A stretch of DNA of 64,000 nucleotides from Rhopalosiphum padi (GCF_020882245.1 NC_083598.1:68113858-68177857); one strand, 5' to 3'; positions 1-15,400 are shown, counted from the first letter of the stretch. The notes: a model not told the origin generated them from the letters alone. Numbers and translations are program-made.

Positions 1-3000
1 TTAACACGCGTTTTAATTTCCAAGAGTGCCCTTGATATATAGATATAATTAAAATTAATTTCAATATTAGGTTTCTATATAGTAATATTTATGCTACTAC
101 CTACATACCTTGCGTCACAATTGTAGTTGCGCTGTGTAGTTTGGCGAATAGCTGCTAACTATTGTTAGTTTTTATACAAATAGGTGAATACATTTTGTTT
201 AACTAAACACTACTCATGAAGATATCATTATTACTAATATATTATTGTTTTATTGTTCTTGCTATTATACACGCTTATTAGCATAATCAAGTGTGTGCAT
301 GATGATATTATTTAAAAAGAAAATTAAAAATATAATTATTAAAAAACATTCATAATAAACAATTTAATGCATATATATATATATAATATATAATAATATA
401 TTATAATATTATAATGTATATATATTTGCGTGTTTTGAAAATTGGTATTGAGAATAAGTGAAAGATTAAGTAGAATAATATGTTTGGAATTACTATCATA
501 TAATATAGGTAATAATATGTAATACAATTTCGTACATCTATGCTAATTTCGTAAAATAATTATTATGTAGCCAGTTGTTGTCAGTTCACCACACGTGTTT
601 TTTAGACTTCAGAATTCAGATGACCGTTTTAATAATATATATTTGAACCTAACCAAGGTATTTGTAATACACCGATATTCAATTTTGAATACAATTGTAG
701 ACCTTATTACATATAGAAATCAGAACATATTATATACGATGTATGTGACCACGCGAGGGTACTTACTGCTATTCTACACGTCTTGTTTTCAGGGTCATTT
801 ATATGTTCTAAGCATTTATTTCTTTAATTGATGTTTTAATTTTAAACATCAACCAGTGGTGGCGCCAGATATTTTTTATTGAGGGGGCATTTATATGTAT
901 GGCTACTCGATTACGCATTAATTATTGTCTATACCATATTTTCAGAAAAGTATTGTTAAAAATATTTTGGGTATAATATGTTATATTTCTAAATAGATAA
1001 TCAAAAAATATACCTACTATATTATTATCACAAAAATACTACAGTAAAACTTCAAATCTCCTTCGTTTTCTTTTATTTCTATGTAACAATACATAACTTT
1101 TTTTTTATATATAAGATCTTTATAAAATGTGCAGTTAGTATTAACTTTATTAAGTATTTTTACTTCTAAGTGTGCAATAAAAGCATATTTAATTTGAATA
1201 TAACAGTCGAACTTAAAATAATATAACTTAAGTCTAAAAACTCTTTAAATTAATTTATAATATTTTATATATTAATTATGATTTACAATTTATTTATTTA
1301 CTTACACATTTTTAACATTAAATTATATGGGGGAAATAAAGAGGCAAAATCAAATTTTGGAGCGGCAGTTTGCTTACCTTTGCTCCCGTGTAGCAGCGCC
1401 CCTGACCTTAGCACTTTTTGTTAGTAAAATACATTACATAATTTACACTGTCTATATATAATAATATATTTGTAATGAATATTAAAAGTTTAAAAATTAA
1501 AATTAACAACGTTAAATAAATACGATTTGTAATTTAATATATACTAATACAAGCAAAAGGGTTACGATTGCAATTTAGAATAGGTGTAATGTTTTAAAAC
1601 TAACGATTACAGTATTTATTTAAACTATCAATGATCACTAAAATTCTACCCACTCATCGAGTTGGGTAAACATATTATTGTGTCACAAAAAAAACAATTT
1701 AATGTTTAAGCTATTGTTTAAAATACTGCCTTAGCTAGTAAGTTCAAGTGATAACAAATTTAAACAGAAATTACACCTCTGCTTGTTTATTAATAAAAGT
1801 ATAAAATAATAGGTTAGGTATACACAAAATATATTTTATTTACTATTATTGATATTAAATCTAACTAGTTACTTCGTGAAGATTTTTAATTTATACAATT
1901 TTCTGTGTAAGACTTGACCTACGACAATAAATTAACCAGTTTTTTAAAACCATTTCCAGTACATAACGAAACACTTTCTCTTTATTCGATGTATAGGTAG
2001 CTACCTAACAAATCGTAATGTTGTTTAAACTATAAGTATAAGTCCTCAATCGGTTTTGTAATTTCATAAAATCTAAATAATCCTATAACCAATGTAAGTA
2101 GCTCGGTAGGTACTCATAATATAAGTATTACACCGATAACAATTATTGCTATAAAACGTAGATTAATTTACATGTAATAAAATAAAATCACGTAGGATGC
2201 AAATGCAACAATATTAGCGTCTCACAAATGAATAAATGATGACACTGGACTTCAATAAAATATTGCAATTAATTAAACATGAATTCAAAGAAAACCGTAA
2301 TAATAATTTATGTAATAGTTGTCAAAATCATAATCTATTATTATTATACAAAATGATGTAAATTAATATGAATAAATAAATGTATATATTTAAATATTTC
2401 TAATTTAAATTGTACTCTGGTTTAACTATCAATTATTATAATTAATACAAATTTAAAATGAAATACTATTATAATGTCAATCCTGTATACTGTTAATAGT
2501 CTTACAAATAATTTATAAACTAAAATCAATGTTATAAAATATAAATATAGAAAATAGATAATATTGTTAATGAAATAGTACGATTGATTTATCATCCACA
2601 CGACCACACAGGATATTCAACCCGAAATATACTATAAACAAATGTCAATATGGAATACACGTCACGTACAATATTATCAAATAACGATAGTAAAAAATGT
2701 ATGTAGAAAATATAACAAAACCAATTTTCTAACGCCATCATCGCAGTATAATATATAATTAAGGTAATGGATACCATTCCTACCTTATTGTCATTCCATT
2801 TCATATAATAGGCACATACATAGGTATAAATAACAAATTTTCTCTACATTTGAAAATATGATACCTAAGTTGTATAATAAAACGAAATATTCAATATTTT
2901 ATTAAATAACAATAAATCATAGTGATTGTTGTGACACCATATCGAATAGGCGGACCACAACCGAGAAATCGCTGACCAGAAAATACATAATTTACTAAAA

Positions 3001-5600
3001 AGATTAATGTGTTTTTGAAAATTGTGTCGATTTCAACAAACGAATGTGAGAAGGGGTTCTATTTTCTATGTATATTATTACAGTATTACAGATCATAACA
3101 ACGTAATATTCTTGCATTTGAAAATCGAATATACCTAGTTAACGAAATACCTAGCTATTATACCCGAATACTAAATATTGTATTTTAGTTAAATGAAAAA
3201 CCATCAAATCATCGTATTGTAATAAACTAATAACCGAATAACATTTACAACTATTTACTGGAAGATTCTCGGAGTCCAGTGACGCAACTACCGAAAGAAT
3301 TGGAAGTGTCGATCACTGGGATTCCCGTGTTGATGTTAACTGACGTAAGACTGTAAGAGCCTCCGGCCAAACCCACAATAGCTTAATTTGATTACAAATT
3401 TCACAACAAATACAAAAATGGTGATATTTTAACAAATAAAACAAATTCACAAAATACGGTTCAGTAGTATATAAAATACAGTTATTATCGTACAACTGTC
3501 GAGGGTACAATATAGAAAAATATAACATGAAAATAAAGTTTAATTGTATTTTGTTTTCTAATATCTGCGATCGGCATTAATTAATAAAATTTTTGTTCTG
3601 GTAAAATTCCTTATACTTGCAAGTACCCATTTAATTCATGTAAGAACCGTTTCTCAGTCATATATTATGCTCTTGGTACTTAAATATACTATTGGCCATT
3701 GGGGCATTGGAAATTTTAGGATTTATAACATTTTAAAATGTAAATAATATGTTTAATAAACTAAAAATGTAAGTATTTATAATATATATGTAAAATATAG
3801 GTATATATATCTAAATAAAATATAAAAACAAAACACTAATATAGATACTGTACTTTTTTTTTTAATTTGAAAAGATCTCATTTGATATCCTAATTAATCG
3901 ACAATTTAATCCCAAATTTTTTTTACAAGGATAAGCGAAAAAACTTAAATTAAAGCCCCTTTGGTCTTTAATATAAATTATATTGGAGCCCCAGTTTGAT
4001 TAGTTGCGCTACTGAATCGGACGAATTCACATATATACTTATATATTTATATTACGTAATATAGCATAGTATTTATGTTATGTTGTTATATAATATACAT
4101 GCATTTACCAATGACTTATTATAGGTAGGTACACGGAGTGGGCGTGTACGAGTGTAAGTTTAAATAAATCGCACATGGTAATGAATACCGTTAAATTCGA
4201 AATCGTAGACGCACTATGTTCTCAACAGAGCTCATTGACAGACAGCTTTTTTACATCCATTCTGGTTTAATTCACATAAAAATTTACGCACTGCAATCTG
4301 TAGATAAAATAGCTATTTAAATACCTATGACTACGTTAATCGCAAGCGATCAACTCGCTGAATGTTTGGTACCTATATCGTAGTATCTATACAACAAAAC
4401 TATTATTATTACAAGCTATACCAGCTACTGTAGCGGAACAGATGAAAACATTTAAGTCTGTACAAATCGTCGCAGATGCTAGGTAATAGCCACATATAAA
4501 AAAATGTATTTATAATAGATACTATCTTCATTATCCATATGGGGCGTGATTCGAGTGTTTCTATGAAACAGCGCTTTCTTGTATTAACAGTGACTACGTG
4601 AGGCGACAATTTTAGTTGATAATCGTTATATTGCTTTTACGAACATACGTATAAACATTATATATTATACATACTTATATACAATATATATACATAGGTA
4701 CACAACTATTAATAACATATACTTATATATTGTAACGGGAAAAAGAAATCAGGCATACCTAAACTACCTAATTGTGAATTTGTGATTAACATAATTCCAA
4801 TATATTTCATATTGTACAATGATTGTTTAGTATTAAATATAAATTACTATAATTGTATTATATTATTGTGGCTATGGCCAAAAAAATATCTAATTATAGA
4901 TGGTTAAAGACGTGTATTCATCGTCAAATTCAACATTTTTATAAACTAAGGAAATTCTGGTACACAACAGTAAAGAGATAATAAGATATTAAAAAATAAA
5001 ATGCCATAAGAAATTCATATTTTTTATTTTTTCATATTAATATTATTGTTATTGAATTTAACTATTTAAGTACCTACTACAGTTAAAATTTGTTTTTCTA
5101 GTTATACATATTATGATTGTGATCAAATCAAATCATTATAGCCGAATATTAGTTGATTTATGAATTTATTTATAGAATTATTTAAATTTTTAAAAAATAA
5201 CCTTTTATAACACTACTATGACCATACAATATAATAGTTGAGGATATACAAATGACGTGGTACACAACTAGGTTTGTCTGATTTCGACTTTTTCCCGTAA
5301 CATACATTATAATATAATAAAATGTATTAATATTATCACTGTTATCTGTGGAATGACATGTGCGTGATGAGGTGACATTGATGAAAAAAATTCTGATGCA
5401 TGTCCGGTGGGTAAAATACGAAAATGTCGTACAATAGTTACTTATCGAGCATCATGTGAGAGTGCAAAAACCGGATTCGTCAGACAGCGTTGGCGGTGGC
5501 GTCAACGAGAATTGTACTTAATAATTGTATTGAAATTGCTCGTAAATACAATAATTATTTAATGCGCTATATTATCTTGTAATATATATTTATGTATTAT
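1..5600. other. AT-rich upstream intergenic region
   Basis: No gene could be supported here. The open frames are short, low-complexity and without recognisable domains or paired splice sites. The region contains one possible degenerate inverted-repeat element (854-1404) and short TA/TAT-rich runs. Two short segments look slightly more coding-like than their surroundings: about 3250-3343, which ends at a GTAAGA donor-like site, and about 4341-4491, which ends at GTAATA. Neither has an acceptor, a start codon or a homologous product that I can name. Confidence 0.5.
854..1404. mobile_element. Possible degenerate hAT-like inverted-repeat element
   Basis: The left end begins CAGTGGTGGCGCCAG followed by a G-run (gagggggcat). 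The right end finishes with AGCAGCGCCCCTG, which read in reverse complement resembles the left end. The interior is AT-rich without an ORF. The ends match the CAGTGGCG style of the better preserved hAT elements at 35541 and 59270. The flanking 8-mers (acatcaac, accttagc) do not match, so the boundaries or the element's integrity are uncertain. Confidence 0.4.
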
Positions 5601-5639
5601 GTGTATTGTATACTGTATAGTGAATAATAATTATTAATT

Positions 5640-6150
5640 ATACTTATAATTTATTATTATTGCAATAACGGAGTACGGAGCGCGCGCGCGCGCGCGCTAC
5701 CGACTCTAACGACGACCGCCAGGGGGCGCATGCACGCGAAGACTTGCTCCAGTGCAACGACACGAGTTGGGTTCCCCGGCTCCCGGACTACTTCACACTT
5801 AAACAGACAATTGGTGTCTGCACTCTGCGCTAGTTGCAGTACGTTTGTACCGCGTGGTCCGCCTAGTCGTATCCGTCACATATATTACACGAAATAATAT
5901 AATACCCATTGTATTATATTTATACAGAAATACACAGTTATAATATTATTATCATTACACGTCGTCATCAAGTCGCGGTAAGAAATCAAACGGAACCGGA
6001 ATTTAGAAAACGACTGCACCGCATTGTAACAACACTATTGTTGTCGTTTAATCTCCCGAGTCCGATCATCGTAGTCATCGGCCAGCAACAAGAAAATTAT
6101 TATAATGCTCTTCAAAATCGCTGCAGTGCTTTGGACCGCCGGTAAGTGAA
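5640..6150 (+). promoter_or_regulatory. CpG-rich promoter/5' region of the carbonic anhydrase gene
   Basis: Local composition shifts abruptly from AT-rich to CpG-dense DNA. It starts with an uninterrupted alternating GC run at 5680-5697 and continues through 5698-5870 to the first coding exon. This position directly upstream of the start codon at 6105 fits a promoter and 5' untranslated region. CpG dinucleotides stay frequent for several kilobases into intron 1 (for example 8990-9100, 9300-9560, 9960-10090). No TATA box or initiator can be fixed confidently. Another ATG at 5909 opens a 78-codon frame overlapping the real start in a different frame, and would act as an upstream ORF if the transcript begins above it. 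Confidence 0.5.
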
Positions 6151-6388
6151 ATGCATCGTTTACGTTATGATATTAAAGTATATTATAGTAGCATAATAAT
6201 TTCGAAACGGAGACACGACGTGTCTACCGATTGTCTGCCAGTTGCGGGGTATTTAAATATAATATACGAACTATATCGTTACGGGATCGTAAAGTTATAA
6301 TGGTAACGATTAATCAGTAATGACTAATAAATCCGAACGCACCAACAGTCTATTCACCTCAACCCTTTGACGTCCCATCGTAAAAACG

Positions 6389-6434
<46 letters not shown>

Positions 6435-9400
6435 AATAAAATACGCGTTGCACGCCATATAGGTTGCGGTATATGTGCGCGGGGTCACCAATAAGGCGAC
6501 AGATGCGGCGAGTCCCCCCCGGATCCCGCTGGAATTCCGTGCGGCGGACATGTGTGAGTGTTTTTTTTTTCTGCAAACGAATCCCGATATTATATTCTGG
6601 TATGGGAGTAATGACAAACCGCAAAATATAATAATGTCGGCCAACTATTAAATATTGTATGGTCGGTATACGGTCACAGGTTCCAAGAAAATAACTCCGG
6701 TTTTGGTTTTATTATTTTTTTATTTACGTCACGTTTGATAACAATGATATACATACAATCGTGTATTTTCGTCCCTCTATAATAATATTATAGCTAATGC
6801 ACGCCGTTTCGTAAAAGCATACCGCTTAGTTATATATAGTATAGATAGCCAGATAGGTATCTAAGTACCTGACTACTTACCTACATAGTACACCAAAAAT
6901 ATATCGAAATGTTACGCACGATAATATCGTTTTAACTTATAATATCGTCACGTCACGGATCTTGTAACAGACCGTTGTCGTAAATAATTACGTTACTCTA
7001 ATTATTTTTGTTCCCGTATCGCGATGTGTATTATAATATTATACGCGTGTATAATTGTATATTATAAGATATTATTTTGACCTTTGAGGTATACATACAT
7101 TTAAAAAGAAAATTTATTTTTTATGTCATATAAAATATTTTATTAAATTTTGAAAATAATAGTTACGGGTATTACTAATTAAGTTCGTTTATCTAAAATA
7201 TATTTATTTTAATTTTTAACGTTAAATATCACAATATGTATATAGATAGATATAGTACTTTTAGATTGAAAGTTTTATTTATAATTATTTTTTTTAATTT
7301 AAAAAATACACCAAAAAACAGACAAATCGCATTGTGTTAAGAGGTGTATTATTTATAATAACTTGTAAAATAAATAACAATTTTATCTATAAAGTAACCA
7401 TAATTAATCTTGTTTTCTAAGTTAATTAAGTTCCGTGTTAAATATATACATAATAACAATAAATATTCAAAACATTAACTTTAATGTATTAGTCTCTATT
7501 TAGTGCCGACTATCAAATAATTAATATTTTGGCAAATTAGTAATAATGATTAATTATGATATACTGTTTTACGCACATTACACGATATAACGTGTGATGG
7601 TTAATCATGTATTATAATATGCATAACATGTTTTAATTGCTTTAAAAATTTTAAAAATTTGGCGCTATGACATTTTATTTTAGCCGCCGACCACATGTGC
7701 AGCTACTTATACAATAGACGCGCGTATTTTATACGCTGTCGGCGGTTTTAGTAATATATTAATGTATTAATAATGATGCATTCGTTAGTTTATAAAGTTT
7801 TATAAATCAATTACTTGTAATCCATTTATTTCGAATTCGAAATTTTAATTTTAAAACTGAATAGGGGTTGCCATTTTTCAATTTGTAAACTAAATGTGCA
7901 CAAACGAGGTTAAAGCCTTAAATAGAACTAAAAAAACTAGGTCAAAACTTAAAAATATGATAAGTACACAACTTTAATTGATATCCAAAAATATTTGATC
8001 CTAATATTTGAATCCTCTGTAATTTGTTAAGTAATCTTAATACATTTGTACTTTTCACAAAATAAATAAATCATTTAATTTTTGTCGTAGTATCGTATAC
8101 TCTGATCATTATCTACTTATTAATAAATACGTAAACTTCAATATAAATTGATAATTAATATCTATATTACTATATTATAAAGTATAGTTACATTTAAAAT
8201 AAATACAAAAATTCTAATATAATTGCTTTAAGTTTTTGTTGTGTTTGAGTTGACCATTTAATTGGTATATTTTAACCATAATATTATTATTTCTTGTTAT
8301 TTTTATTTTAAACAACAAACATCGATAAAATCTAAATATTTAGTTTTTCACCTGGTATATTTCCATCTAAAAAAAAAACAATAAGTATAAATACTGACGA
8401 TGAAATCTATTATTAAATACAAGGTAGATATAAAATCGTTATTCAGACCCCCCGGCGATGTATACATATGGTTCTTAAATATTATGGTGCTGTAAAATCT
8501 TTCGTAAATGGGATAGCTCAATCGCTATAATAATACATACATCGAAATATATGTGTTTACACAAAAAAAATTAATTTAAATAAATTGACGCTAAACCTTA
8601 ACCCAGTAACAGTGAATGCATCGTTACTACTCATTAAATTTTCAAATTTTGTTTTGCTAAGAATATACAGCTATAAGTAAAAAGCAAATTTAAAATGACG
8701 TACAACGTAATATTTGCGATTAATACAATTTTATTTTTGTCATTACTTCAGTAATATAAAAATAAAAATATTCGTAATCAGGAAATCAAATCGTGGAAAT
8801 TCGATTAACAGCTGGTAGTAAAAATCGGTTTTATGAATTCAGTTGTTTTCCGTTGCATTGTGCTCATCGTTCATGAATTTAATTTATCTATAATATAAAA
8901 ATGGATTCATTTTATTCCATTTATTATACCTACGTCTTTATACTTTATTATTATTATTAATACCTACGCGTCGTACAAGTTAGTAATATATCGTGCACTG
9001 CGCCACCGCGGCGGCGGATGTTTCGCAACACGTATTCTATGTCGATAGCGTAGCTCATATTATCATTGTATAATTTTGAATGCAATCGGAGGGAAAAGGT
9101 TTAATAACAAAACACGTTTTTACTTTGTGTATTTCTATAGCGTGGCCCCGGCTCACGAATACGAAATTTGCTTCATTTCCCAAAGATCTTTCACTTGTCC
9201 GTGCACAAGAAATCGCATAGCACTAAATTATAAGTACATAATATGCGGTATTTTATGTATACATAAGTACCCATATGTCGCGGTCGTTTGCAGCCAAACA
9301 GAAACCTAGTGGTGGCGTATGTAATACACGCGATCCGTATCGTTACGATATATAATAATAATAATAATAAATAATAATTGTGTTTGTATACATAATATTA

Positions 9401-12400
9401 CACTATATTGGCACGAGGACAACATAATATATATAAATATATATAAGTATATTATATTGTGTTCGTCCCGCACGCGCCAATTTATACACGATGTATGTGC
9501 CCGTGGTTTATTTCGTACAGTCGCTGCAAGCGCCAATGTCCCGGAATAGTCACCGGCAAATAATAATTTGCATCACAATATATAAAAATAATAATATTAA
9601 TTAATGGATGTTATCCGCCGACTTAGTGGACATTGTTGTCGATGCGTATTGGTAATTTATATATTATTATTATTCACCAACTATTATTATAGGTATTATG
9701 TATTATAAAGCGGCTGTCGCGTCCCGGATATCTGAGACCGGTTAGGTTGTTTCCGGCAGGTGGTTAATATTAATATCGTATTTAATTATTATTGTTTTAC
9801 AATCGTAACGTAAGAAAATATTATTATACCGAGATTTTATTACTGCGATTATTCTACTTAAGACAAAACACATCAAATATTATATAGTGGTTATATGCTC
9901 CCTGTAGACGCTATTATATTATTGGGATATATAGTGTTTTTTTTTTTTCATTTTATGTATAAAGCTACGATAGTCGATAAGGTATGCAAAATTACGAACG
10001 GCGAAGCTGCCATCGACGCGTGTAATGTTGAGGTTAACTAGTGTTTTATGAATTTTTTTCTTAATTTCTTCCGCCCGATTCTGAACTACCGCATATAATG
10101 GTTTCAAAAATGTTGATACGTGAAAGCAAAAAACGTGTTTTTTATCCTTCGCACTATTATAATATAATTTATGCAATATAATCGATAACTATTTTTCATT
10201 TTTATAGCCACGGAAACAATAATTTATATTAATATCAATTGTTTAATACTTAATACAATTTGCATGTTACACATGTTAATGCATTTGTAGTCAGACGTTT
10301 ATTTGAATTAAATATAAATCTGAATACTAAAATCTGTAAATAAAAATGTATAACTTACGTAGGTACTTATTTATTTAAATTGATCATCATAATCTTGCAG
10401 TTTAAAAATAAATAAATCAATGATTTAAAAAAAACGCTTGCCAAGTCAGAGATCGGCATATAAACTTTCTTGATTTTCAATTTTTAGAAATTTAATTATC
10501 GTATGCAATATGTGTGTATAATGTATTTTATAATCATTTTCATTTAGTGAGATAGATCTCTGAAACCGGAGAGCGGATTTTGTTGTTTGGGGTCTTGTCA
10601 GGAGAAGTACAGTGAAGATTTTCAGAACTTTATCTTTTATAGTTAATTCACTACAGAGCTTTAGAAAAAATTAAAACACATTTTATTATTTTAATGGGCG
10701 TTTTTTATATTTTTCAGCTTTATAGTATTGTAGGAAATTAACGATTGAAGTTAAAGTTCTAAAAATCTTCATAGCACTTCTCCTAGTCAATGTGAATCTA
10801 ACAAGACCCCAAATAACGAAATCCGTACTCCAGTTTCGGTAATCTACCACGCTTAATAAAAATCTAGCAAAAAATAATTATTTTTTAACTGTGAAAAATT
10901 AAATAATTTTCTTGGAAAATTTTTAATCTCGCCTTTTGTATCTACTTGATAATCCCTTTTTAATGAGCTATCGACCAACTTTTTAGCTATAATAGTTTTG
11001 GAGAAAAGTTAAAAACTATAAATTTTGGGACTGTTTACGCCGACGTTTTTGTTGATTCAAATCGTTATACCGATTGGATGTGATATCGGATCTCTCTCAT
11101 TAATATTTTATGTTAAAGCTAGCTTAATTATCCACCTACTCTTTACAACTGAGTTACATTTTTATCATTTTCCTATTTAACAAAAATTCTTGAAGTTTTA
11201 AAAATTCAGACTTTTTTCATTTCAATTATCATATACTTACTTGATTAAAAATAAAGAAAGTAAAAAACATTTATACCACGTGAGACTAAGAGGAAATTCT
11301 TTTCACATGGTCGTCATCATGAATTCAACTTCAATACATACATTTAATTTTTATAGAATAATGTTTTGCTTATTTAAAACAATAAACGCATTATCCAGGT
11401 GCCATAGTTAATAAAAAGTTCAACTGTAGGTACTCGAAAAGTATAAAAAAAAAAATCATTATTATCGATCTATCGAATTGCCAATTACCTTAATCAATGT
11501 TCAAAGAGTAAGTTTATGATTAATATGTAATACGCAAATAAATACCCAATAAATGCATGTAATTAATTTTATCATTACGAATTTAAACTAAATCACAATT
11601 AAATAAACAGCAATGTTATATATGTATACTGGTATACTTAATATTTATATGTTATACTTGGGAATTTAAATTAATAAAACGTTGCTATTACTTGCATAAT
11701 ATAAATACTTATATAACATACAAACATTATGATTTTAAATAATATAATAAAATATGTGTATATCATCACTCATAATTCTATCATAATAATACGAGTATAA
11801 TATATATTCAATGAGAATAAGTTTAAAAATTATACTTGGGAAATTAATTATGAAAATGAATGGTATATCATGTATTAATACTATAGATTATCCAATATTA
11901 GTTTAAATTATTATGTACCTATTACTTAATACAATACCTTACAATATCATTAAAAAACTGAAACTTTTTAATTTTATCTAATACGAACAATTAGTTATTA
12001 TTAATTTTAATTGTGTTATTATTTTATGGTAATACAAATATGGCGTTTTAAATTTATTATGAGCATTATATATTTATACTTAACAAATAACCTCACGATA
12101 AAATTTTAAAACAATGATATTTTACTAGAATTTCAATTTATGTAATTGTATTTTATTATTTAAATACAATTAAAAACAACAATTGCATCTTTTTTTATTT
12201 TACCGGTGTTAAATTAATGCTTGTCTTAAATAACGAGAAAAAATAAGTCGCATGTGTTAATGCTTAATGTTATAAAGTGTCGCTTACATTTCTCTTTACA
12301 TAGTCTATACATTCTGCTGAATGGCAAGTTTCCATTAAATGTTGCCAATGTTTTAGGCTTTTTATACTCTAAAAAAATATAACACAGCAGCGCCTTAAAT

Positions 12401-15400
12401 AACGTTCACTTATTGTTTTTTTTTATTCCTTCCCGCTAAGTTTAAGAAGTTGTACTTATATTATTTGTATCCATTAAAATGCAATATTTATTTGTGTCAG
12501 TTGTAAAAACATGTAGGTACTTTATCAGCACCTGACATGTATTCGTATTGCCTATATCTTGCGCCTGCCTTCTTAAATCAAATTTAAATAAATATTTATT
12601 ATGAGTTATGAGTATTATGACCAAGACTGTTTAATATAAATTAATGACATTTACATGTTTTTGGTGATTTTTTTAAATTAAAAATTTAGTTTAGTTATAA
12701 TTTGTTGTATATTAGTGTATTTACATATCACCATAGACGGACATTTGATTGAATTTTTAGAGGAGCTATAATAATTCAATGTAAAGTGATCCCCACCCCC
12801 TTTCAATACACAAGTATAACATATTACTTTCGATTTTTGGGGGCTATGCCCCCTCCCCCCAATGTCCGTCTACGTATTTAAAAAATATCAGCATCATAAT
12901 ATGTGACTATATTTACATCAAAATATATTCTTGTATATTATATAGAATGATTCAGCGAGCATATTAACCCCTATTTTTTAATTTTATAATTTATTTATTT
13001 AAATTCTGATTTTTGGAATTTTTAAGTATATGTAATGACCTTATTTTTAATTTAATATTGAATACATTTAAACTATTTAAAGAGTTCTAGAGCTACACTA
13101 ATTCATTTTTTCTTTCAATATCACTCTTTTTTCGATAAATTTCTCGTAATAAGCAAATTTTGTTTTTGAAAATGTTGATGTATATAAATTTGAACAAATA
13201 ATTTTTAAGTTATTTAACTTTGTGTACTTAGGATAATAGGTATGGAAGATATAAGTGCTAAATTATTTTAAAATTATAATAATTAATATTAAAAATATGT
13301 CAATGTAAAATTTGTTTTCTATTTCCGACTCGCGCGCAACATAGCAAATTTGCATTCCGATGAATTAAATTTGAATTGTTAGCTTTAATAGATATTAAAA
13401 GAAAATTAATCTATCATTAAACTTACAGCTTAAAACATTATGTGTATTAGTACGTTCGATTTTTACAATATTTCAATTTTAAAGCGAGTTTTGACTATTT
13501 AAGCATTTTTTGATAGTGATATTTTTCATTCTACTATATCTTGCCTAAAATTGAAATATCGTAAAAAAGCCAACGTACAAACACAACTTTTAACTTTGAG
13601 TTTGATAATTGGTTAATTCACTATTCACTGTAATACATAGCTCACAACTCAAGGTTGGTTCTACTGAACGTAAACTCGCTATGATGTTGTTGGGTCAGAG
13701 AGATAACAAATAGGTATAGTGCACTATCATTATTTTTATCAGTTGATATAAATTCACACAATAAATAAAGATTCAATATTAAATATATTTATATTTTGTT
13801 AAATAATCTTATGAGTAATGATTATTATCATTGGTATAAACATTTTAATAAACTCAAAAACTATTCGCTCAAATTTTGATTTAAATACACAACATTTTCC
13901 GAAAATTCAGCTAGTTAACAATTTACAGTAGGTAATGTTGTTACTTGTATTGGTTATAATTTGAAAAAATAAGTTTGTACCAGGACACTTCTTAAATGGT
14001 GTAAAAATCTAAATAATTAATAATACAATCTTGAAGTATAAGTACTTGAAAAATTTAAAATTTAGAATTTAAATTAATTAATTACTAAAGAATAAATGTG
14101 GTGTTAGTATGTTTGGCGAATTAAAATGTATATATAATAGGTTTATAAATATTTTTTTATTTGATCTATAGTGATTAGTTTCTGGTCTATGAACATTGAT
14201 TATAATATTGTATCTAATACTTTTTAATTTTTATTTCCGAAGACAAATTGGTTCTATATAATGTTGTCAATCCCGCTTATCGGGTATAAAAATACGTACC
14301 GATAAAAATATTATGAATTGCTTTTGAATGTGACCTTTGACACTAACAATACTTGTAAATTGAAATAGTATAATTGTATAAATAAAAAAAACAAATATAA
14401 TCTCGATCAAGGTTTATTTGAATTACTATTTTTAATTTTATTTAAAAACTAATTTTGCATATTTTTGTATTTTTAGAATTTTTAAGTGTGTCTTGAATAT
14501 TCAGTTTCTAAAAAGAAAAAAAAATATTGCCAATATTAATGCATAATAGTGCATGGATATTTGGCAGTTTTAATGTTTTAGTGAATTGTATGTAGGTACA
14601 GCTCTATATAGCTGATAATGACATTGAGTAACTTGGATTGACAATTTAACAATTTATTTTTTTGCACGACATACTATATGATTTCAATCAAATCATAAAC
14701 TAATTACATAATATATTTTAATATATCTATATGTTATGAACAAATTATTATGATAACTATCTCATTATACGTGTTTGTTACCTATATTATAATTGTTGAT
14801 GATTTTTTTTTGTTTTTATACGAAAAAAAAAATATTTTTTATTTTTATCACAAAGATAGTTGGCCATTCATTTCTAAATGACGCTTACCCTAAATGTTTA
14901 TAGAAATTTTTACAATTTTACGAATAATTCAATAAAATTGATATATTAAAGATTTTATTAATATTTAGTATTTACTGGGTCAATGAATTAAAAAATAGTA
15001 AATTATATTTATTTGTTATTTTATTGTCAAATTATTGCATATTATATACTCTGCAAGAAATATTTTAAACTATTTAACATGTTGTAACAAGTGATTAGGG
15101 AATAGGTATAAACATTGTTAACATCAACTCAAAAATATTTTTCAAAATGTTGACATTGACAAAAATAAAAGAATAATGAATGATGATTAATGATTATGTA
15201 AATATCGTTTTTATTGACACAATGCATAATAATATAAATTGCAATGAATACATGCTGTGGCCTTAATGACAAGTTAGGTGAAATCTGAAAATAATATGTT
15301 CATATAATACCATACTGTTATAATTAAATTAATATTAAATACTAAAAGTATTTTAATTTAAATAAAACGTGTTTTCAAAGATTTATGATCCGTATACACA

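Noticed and set aside
1812..1822. TTAGG-like words (also near 28851)
   Set aside because: Only isolated GGTTAGGT occurrences, no array, so not insect telomeric repeat.
4341..4491. Plus-strand 50-codon frame ending at a possible donor (GTAATA)
   Set aside because: The sequence VAEQMKTFKSVQIVADA looks protein-like, but there is no acceptor, start or product identity. The opposite strand is also open, so it was not called.
6310..6644. Two overlapping minus-strand frames with Tyr/Ile runs
   Set aside because: The runs are translations of the TA/TAA microsatellite. No domain, start context or splice support.
9076..9309. 77-codon plus-strand frame in a CpG-richer patch
   Set aside because: No similarity to any family I know. 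The length is explained by reduced stop frequency in the locally GC-richer DNA.
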